Below, piece by piece: positions 63,847 through 64,000 of a DNA stretch of 64,000 nt; the stretch's first letter is position 1; each line of letters opens with the position of its first letter. A program made the translations under genes and the position numbers. The stretch is from the NCBI RefSeq assembly GCF_001908205.1, contig NZ_LGHL01000037.1, positions 57,615-121,614 of the forward strand, read 5' to 3'. Under the pieces are notes generated by a model. It searched no databases. It was not told the DNA's origin and saw only the letters and a program-made list of their open reading frames with translations. This DNA is from Bradyrhizobium sp. NAS80.1. GTDB taxonomy: Bacteria > Pseudomonadota > Alphaproteobacteria > Rhizobiales > Xanthobacteraceae.

Positions 63847-64000
63847 CTACGCTGCGAGGCGTACTGCTCGTATCGCCGTCGTGTATCTGGTCAACGGACC
63901 CTCCTCGGGATCATCACCATGGAAATGAATCGCTGCGCCAGCCGGGATTTTGCGTGGCTTTCCGTATTCCTTGACGGACGCGGTCTCGACCACCTGTAGG
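63847..64000 (-). CDS. Partial unknown protein at right edge
   Basis: An open frame runs in from the right edge and stops at 63847. It reads VVETASVKEYGKPRKIPAG, then AIHFHGDDPEEGPLTRYTT. It has good codon use for this genome but no start in the window and no family that I recognise. It could be the C-terminus of a real gene on the minus strand. Confidence 0.35.
   Translation of the reverse strand, partial: LQVVETASVKEYGKPRKIPAGAAIHFHGDDPEEGPLTRYTTAIRAVRLAA

Overview
The window looks like a chromosome segment of an alphaproteobacterium of the Bradyrhizobium type. The evidence is the high GC content, the codon use, the protein families (class III-like PHA synthase, phasin, WS/DGAT, several P450s, DUF445, DUF6489) and several intergenic inverted repeats that I recognise as typical of that genus. 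No rRNA, tRNA, CRISPR array, integrase or intact insertion sequence was seen.

Layout. (1) About 1-11 kb, all leftward: a peptide-uptake block with a complete dipeptide-type ABC transporter (binding protein, two permeases, two ATPases), then a gamma-glutamyltransferase, a DUF1028 protein, a second pair of peptide ABC ATPases and the start of a second binding protein that runs off the left edge. It probably imports and cleaves gamma-glutamyl or other peptides. (2) 11.4-26 kb: lipid and storage genes. They are a DUF6489 protein, two paralogous alpha/beta hydrolases, a WS/DGAT acyltransferase, an epoxide-hydrolase-like protein, a self-sufficient CYP102-type P450-reductase, a PhaC-like synthase with a short partner and a GNAT, a phasin with PhaR-type boxes, and DUF445. 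A frameshifted Imm63-like gene sits among them. (3) 26.3-32.8 kb: a phenylacetate degradation cluster, paaX-paaABCDE-paaI-paaK. (4) 32.8-42.4 kb: quinone oxidoreductase, YeeE/YedE sulfur permease, EamA exporter divergent from a MocR-type regulator, a hydrolase-OsmC fusion, a sulfite-oxidase-like protein, an MHS transporter, and a P450 with its ferredoxin.

(5) 42.4-64 kb is different: it is a zone of gene decay and rearrangement. It holds a mer locus (merR and merT intact, merP frameshifted), a frameshifted GDCCVxC gene, a broken hopanoid hpnG-hpnN pair, a truncated CDF metal exporter, a histidine kinase whose response regulator is frameshifted, a MacB-like ABC operon joined to a cut PepSY gene, a TSUP gene with a stop and a frameshift, and several inverted or fused fragments. 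Many lesions are single-base changes in homopolymers. In contrast, only one disrupted gene was seen in the first 42 kb.

Most unusual feature: a convergent two-gene module occurs twice in the decay zone (45.7-46.5 kb and 55.0-55.75 kb). It pairs a small exported four-cysteine protein of a family I do not recognise with a GDCCVxC zinc-ribbon-like protein. In each copy the GDCCVxC gene is the last gene of a metal-transporter operon (merT-merP in one, CDF in the other). This suggests an undescribed link to metal handling.
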